From: Anaerolineae bacterium
GTDB lineage: Bacteria > Chloroflexota > Anaerolineae > Aggregatilineales > Phototrophicaceae
Length of the DNA stretch: 64,000 nucleotides
Assembly: GCA_017303635.1 (NCBI GenBank)
Contig: JAFLCG010000011.1
Coordinates: 124,001 to 188,000 of the forward strand
Direction of reading: 5' to 3'
The translations under genes and the position numbers were made by a program. This document shows, piece by piece, positions 60,783 through 64,000 of the stretch (within the stretch, counting starts at the first letter, position 1; every line of letters starts with the position of its first letter). Under the pieces are notes generated by a model. The model was not told the DNA's origin. It saw only the letters and a list, made by a program, of their open reading frames with translations, and ran no database searches.

Positions 60783-62867
60783 ATGCTTGCTGAAATCGGG
60801 CTGGTAGCGGGGTTTCTGTCGTTCCTCGCCGCCCTCTACGCGGTCGCAGCCTCCGTCTATGGTGAACGCTTTGCCCGTAGCGAAGCATGGGTCATCAGCG
60901 GACGCAACGCCGTCTACGTCACATTCGTGCTCATCACCATTGCGACTGTTGCCTTACAGGTCGCCCTCATGACCGAGCAGTATCAGATCGCCTACGTCTG
61001 GTCAGTCAGCAGCCCGGATATGCCGGATTTATTCCGCATGACTGCGCTCTGGGGGTCACAGGCCGGGTCACTCTTGTTCTGGTCATTCTTGATTAGTGGC
61101 TTCGCGGCTGGGGCGACCCTCGCCAATTGGAACGCTTATCGCCGCCTGATGCCCTATGCCATCGCCTACATGATGGCATCCGTCGCCTTCTTCATCGGCC
61201 TTGTCGTCTTCATCGAAAATCCGTTCACGAGTTGGTGGATACTCCCGGACGGCGAAGTGGTTCAGACTGCACTCATGCCCGCCGGAGCCGTTGCGCCCTC
61301 GGCCAGCCGCCTGGCTGAAACCGCCAACGGCCTCAACCCGCTGCTGCGGCACTTCGGCATGGCCATCCATCCACCCATGCTCTACCTCGGTTTTGTCGGC
61401 TTCGTCATTCCCTTCGCCTTTGCCATGGCGGCGCTGGCCTCCGGCGATCTGTCCACCAACTGGATCAAAGTGTCCCGTCGTTGGGCATTGGCGGCCTGGT
61501 TGTTCCTCAGTCTCGGCCTGCTGCTCGGCGGACGCTGGGCCTACGACGTGTTGGGGTGGGGCGGCTACTGGGGCTGGGACCCGGTCGAGAATGCGGCTTT
61601 TCTCCCCTGGTTGGTCGGCACCGCTTACCTCCACAGCGTCATGATCCAGGAAAAGCGTGGCATGTTGAAGACCTGGAACATGTTCCTCGTCATTGCCACC
61701 TTTAGCGCGGTCATCTTCGCCACCTTTGCCACCCGCAGCGGCCTGGTTGATAGTGTCCACAGCTTCGCCCGTAGTGGCATCGGCGTGCCCATGTTCGCCT
61801 TCTGGTTCGGCCTGACGTTCATCTCCGCCTGGTTGATCCTCTGGCGGCGTAGCCGGGGCGAACTGCGCGACGAACACCGCTTCACCAGCATCTTCAGCCG
61901 GGAAGCCCTCTTCGTGCTGAACAACTTCGTCTTTGTCTCGCTCTTCATCGCCATCTTCTGGGGCAGCTTCGGGGCACCGATCATCTCCGAACTGTTCATG
62001 AACACCAATATCACCCTCGGTGCGGATTACTTCCTTCAGGTCACCCCGCCGCTCTTTGTTCTGCTCTATATCCTGATGGGCGTCGCGCCGGTATCGGCCT
62101 GGGGGATCGCCTCGCTGGCGCGGATGGGGACGGCACTGCTGATCCCGCTGGCCTTGAGCGCGGTTTCACTGGCTTTGTTTATCTTCAGCGGCGTGACCAA
62201 TCCGGTAGCGCTCTTTGGCTATGCCATTGTCTTGATGTCGGGCTGGGTCGCTGTGGTCGAAACCGTCCGTGGAGCGATCGCTCGCCGGCGCGCACATCAG
62301 GAATCCATCCTCACGGCGCTCTGGGCGCTTTCGACCCGCAATCCGCGTCGCTATGGTGGTTATCTGGTCCATCTCGGCATTGCCATCATCGGCCTCGGTG
62401 TCATCGGCAGTACCCTGTACCAGGTCGAAACCCAGCAGACCCTCGCCGTCGGCGAATCCATGAGCATCGGCGATTACGACCTCCGCTATGACCGCCTGCT
62501 TTCCAACCAGATTGCGGACGATGGCCGCGTGATGGATATCGCTGAACTGACCGTCCTGCGGAATGGGGCAGAAATTGCGCACATCCGTCCGCGTCAGGAC
62601 TTCTTCCCGGAGGCCCGCGACATGAATACCATGACCATCGCCGGGGCGCATAGCACCATCGAGAATGACCTCTACGTCCTACTCGTCAACTGGGACGAAA
62701 TCAGCGCTAACCGTGCCACCTTCAAGGTCTACATCAACCCCTTGATTAACCTCATCTGGTGGGGCGGCCTCATCCTCATCGCCGGAACGTTGCTGGCGGC
62801 CTACCCGCGTGAAACCTTGCCCGTCCGTGTGCGGCAGGCGCTCCGTCTTGCGCCGCAGCCTGCTTAA
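60783..62867 (+). CDS. ccmF: Haem lyase subunit CcmF
   Basis: The 694-residue protein has about fourteen membrane segments and the WWD haem-handling domain (WGGYWGWDPVENAAFLPWLVG), preceded and followed by conserved His (RHFGMAIHPPMLYLG; TAYLHSVM). It matches CcmF/CycK in length. It joins haem to CXXCH cysteines on the outer face of the membrane with CcmH. GGAGGGAG precedes the ATG. Confidence 0.95.
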   Translation: MLAEIGLVAGFLSFLAALYAVAASVYGERFARSEAWVISGRNAVYVTFVLITIATVALQVALMTEQYQIAYVWSVSSPDMPDLFRMTALWGSQAGSLLFWSFLISGFAAGATLANWNAYRRLMPYAIAYMMASVAFFIGLVVFIENPFTSWWILPDGEVVQTALMPAGAVAPSASRLAETANGLNPLLRHFGMAIHPPMLYLGFVGFVIPFAFAMAALASGDLSTNWIKVSRRWALAAWLFLSLGLLLGGRWAYDVLGWGGYWGWDPVENAAFLPWLVGTAYLHSVMIQEKRGMLKTWNMFLVIATFSAVIFATFATRSGLVDSVHSFARSGIGVPMFAFWFGLTFISAWLILWRRSRGELRDEHRFTSIFSREALFVLNNFVFVSLFIAIFWGSFGAPIISELFMNTNITLGADYFLQVTPPLFVLLYILMGVAPVSAWGIASLARMGTALLIPLALSAVSLALFIFSGVTNPVALFGYAIVLMSGWVAVVETVRGAIARRRAHQESILTALWALSTRNPRRYGGYLVHLGIAIIGLGVIGSTLYQVETQQTLAVGESMSIGDYDLRYDRLLSNQIADDGRVMDIAELTVLRNGAEIAHIRPRQDFFPEARDMNTMTIAGAHSTIENDLYVLLVNWDEISANRATFKVYINPLINLIWWGGLILIAGTLLAAYPRETLPVRVRQALRLAPQPA

Positions 62868-62875
62868 GGGGATGA

Positions 62876-63379
62876 ATGATGAAATTCGCTATCAATACCC
62901 ATGACCTCTGGCGTTTGTGCGTCGTCATCGTCATCATCGCGGCCATCAGCCTGATCGCGCATGTGCAGGTGGCTGGGGCGCAGGATGCCCCGGTCACCAC
63001 CGTCACCGACGATCAGGTGAATGCCATCGCCAATAAGCTGTACTGCCCGGTCTGCGAGAACATCACGCTCGATACCTGCGGCACGGCTGCCTGTGCGGAC
63101 TGGCGTTACGAAATTCGCCTGCAGCTTGAATCTGGCATGACCGAAGAGCAGATCGTCGAGGACTTTGTCCGCCGCTTTGGGGATCGTGTCGTCGGCACGC
63201 CCATGGACCCGCTCTTAAGGGCACTTTCTCTGGGTACACCCTGGTTGCTGGTCGCGGTCGCATTAGGCGCGGTGGCCTTGGTCTTTCGCCGACGCCGGAC
63301 CGAGCCAGTTGCCATGCCTGCTTCACCAGCGCCGACCACCCGCTATCAGGATTTACTGGAACAGGACATCGCCGGATAG
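62876..63379 (+). CDS. ccmH: Cytochrome c maturation protein CcmH
   Basis: The 167-residue product has a signal/anchor, the CcmH redox pair in LYCPVCENITLDTCG (CxxC, with further Cys at TCGTAAC) and SGMTEEQIVEDFVRRFGDRVV, then a membrane segment (about 115-138). The motif differs from the LRCLVCQNQ of proteobacteria and has two extra cysteines. It reduces apocytochrome cysteines before haem attachment. ATG 62876 or 62879 may start it; AAGGGG lies just upstream. It follows ccmF by eight bases. Confidence 0.92.
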   Translation: MMKFAINTHDLWRLCVVIVIIAAISLIAHVQVAGAQDAPVTTVTDDQVNAIANKLYCPVCENITLDTCGTAACADWRYEIRLQLESGMTEEQIVEDFVRRFGDRVVGTPMDPLLRALSLGTPWLLVAVALGAVALVFRRRRTEPVAMPASPAPTTRYQDLLEQDIAG

Positions 63380-63401
63380 GGCCACATGTCGAACTCTTGA
63401 T

Positions 63402-63427
63402 GTAGGGGCGCACGGCTGTGCGCCCGT
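63402..63427. repeat. GTAGGGG palindrome after ccmH
   Basis: This copy matches the one at 60703-60728 base for base over its core. Together they could recombine to delete ccmF and ccmH. Confidence 0.7.
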
Positions 63428-63457
63428 GAGGCACTTCTCGTCCGGCAGGGTGTGTCG

Positions 63458-63478
63458 TAGGGGAGGACTAGTCCTCCC
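63458..63478. repeat. GTAGGGG palindrome, perfect 18-base dyad
   Basis: GGGAGGACTAGTCCTCCC (63461-63478) is fully palindromic and opens with the same GTAGGGG as the other family members. It lies 86 bases before ccmG. Confidence 0.7.
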
Positions 63479-63563
63479 GCAGCGATTGCCGAATCAATTT
63501 GTCAATCTTCAAAATGCTGTCTGGGCGAATTGTTTTAATGGAACCACCTAAAGGGATAGTGGA

Positions 63564-64000
63564 ATGAACACTTCAGTAGAACGGCTGCCAGAAGTCTTGA
63601 CTGAACCTGCTGACCAACGCGCCTCTCGCGGTGGCATGAGTGCCGGTTCCATCATGTTGTTGATCGGGATAGTAGCGATTGCCCTGGTCTTCGGCTTGAT
63701 GCTCATGCGGCAGGGTTCGTCGCAGCCCACCGATGGCCCGGCCCCGGCCTTTACGGTCGAAACTTTCGATGGTCAAACCATCCGTCTGGCTGACCTGCGT
63801 GGCAAAGTCGTCGTAGTTAACTTCTGGGCGTCCTGGTGCGTACCCTGTCAGTCAGAAGCGCCGGAACTCGAGGCCGCCTGGCAGCAGTATCAGGACACGG
63901 GGAACGTGGTATTTCTCGGCATCGCCTATGCCGATAACGGCCCGCGCTCCCTCGAATTCATCGAACAATACGGCATCACCTATCCGAATGCCCCGGACCT
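63564..64000 (+). CDS. ccmG: Thiol-disulfide oxidoreductase CcmG/ResA-like, 3' end missing
   Basis: The gene runs off the right edge after about 145 codons. It has one membrane anchor (about 25-45) and a thioredoxin-like redoxin domain: FTVETFDGQTIRLADLRGK, VVNFWASWCVPCQSEAPELE with the active WCVPC. It keeps apocytochrome cysteines, or CcmH, reduced on the outer face of the membrane. ATG 63564 follows AAGGGA. Its place behind ccmEFH supports CcmG/DsbE over other redoxins. Confidence 0.92.
   Translation, partial: MNTSVERLPEVLTEPADQRASRGGMSAGSIMLLIGIVAIALVFGLMLMRQGSSQPTDGPAPAFTVETFDGQTIRLADLRGKVVVVNFWASWCVPCQSEAPELEAAWQQYQDTGNVVFLGIAYADNGPRSLEFIEQYGITYPNAPD

Noticed and set aside
61083..61877. 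264-codon minus-strand frame opposite ccmF
   Set aside because: It overlaps the WWD domain of CcmF entirely and its product is a low-complexity Glu/Gly/Ala-rich sequence.
1..64000. tRNA, rRNA, CRISPR array, prophage
   Set aside because: No cloverleaf-like sequence with CCA end, no rRNA stretch, no regularly spaced repeats and no phage structural genes were noticed by eye; a covariance-model scan would be decisive.

Overview
The window looks like a chromosome segment (GC in the mid-50s percent by eye) of a chemoheterotrophic bacterium, most likely a member of the Chloroflexota near the Anaerolineae. The pointers are many sugar ABC systems with LacI regulators, a very large Ser/Thr kinase-AAA-TPR protein, DUF1684 and DUF2202 proteins, many multiheme cytochromes, and dispersed short palindromes beginning GTAGGG. 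That placement is an inference. No rRNA, tRNA, CRISPR array, prophage or complete insertion sequence was seen.

Layout. (1) 0-3 kb: the 5' end of a CHAD-domain gene, a small DUF4177-like gene and an SH3-SGNH hydrolase lipoprotein. (2) 2.9-11.5 kb: a minus-strand sugar operon holding an ABC ATPase, LacI regulator, RbsC-like permease, a substrate-binding protein made of two tandem binding domains, a sugar-phosphate isomerase-like protein, a TolB-like lipoprotein and glycerate kinase. It is driven by a clear promoter with a perfect LacI-type operator. (3) 11.5-16.8 kb: an XdhC-like protein, then a TPP riboswitch with terminator controlling thiBPQ. (4) 16.9-27.5 kb: a permease pair without partners, a hydroxyacid dehydrogenase, and a second LacI-led sugar operon (two permeases, binding protein, FG-GAP/ASPIC protein, GH4 glycosidase). 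A 70-bp MITE-like element lies beside its promoter. (5) 27.5-35.7 kb: DUF1684, the kinase-AAA-TPR protein, a pair of duplicated small secreted proteins that share their leader as well as their coding sequence, an alcohol dehydrogenase and a beta-propeller protein.

(6) 35.9-42.0 kb: a complete NiFe-hydrogenase maturation operon, hypABFCDE, with no hydrogenase subunit in the window. (7) 42.1-48.2 kb: an ArsR-led operon of an octaheme tetrathionate-reductase-type cytochrome, a heptaheme cytochrome fused to a membrane cytochrome b (with an EF-hand loop), and two YeeE/YedE sulfur transporters, one fused to a rhodanese that lacks its cysteine. (8) 48.5-52.3 kb: a DUF2202 protein and an OmpR-type two-component pair split by a less GC-rich SDR gene. 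(9) 52.3-60.0 kb: a respiratory module of two nonaheme cytochromes, an NrfC-like ferredoxin and an NrfD-like quinol subunit, with its own NarL-type two-component system. (10) 60.1-64 kb: cytochrome c maturation genes ccmE (CxxxY type), ccmF, ccmH and a truncated ccmG.

Parts 6 to 10 fit together. The Ccm system attaches haem to the 33 CXXCH sites counted in the two cytochrome operons. The NrfD and cytochrome b subunits would exchange electrons with menaquinone. Hyp proteins would mature a hydrogenase that could supply electrons. The ArsR-led operon is the best candidate for an undescribed system: a sulfur-compound uptake and multiheme reduction (or oxidation) unit under its own repressor.
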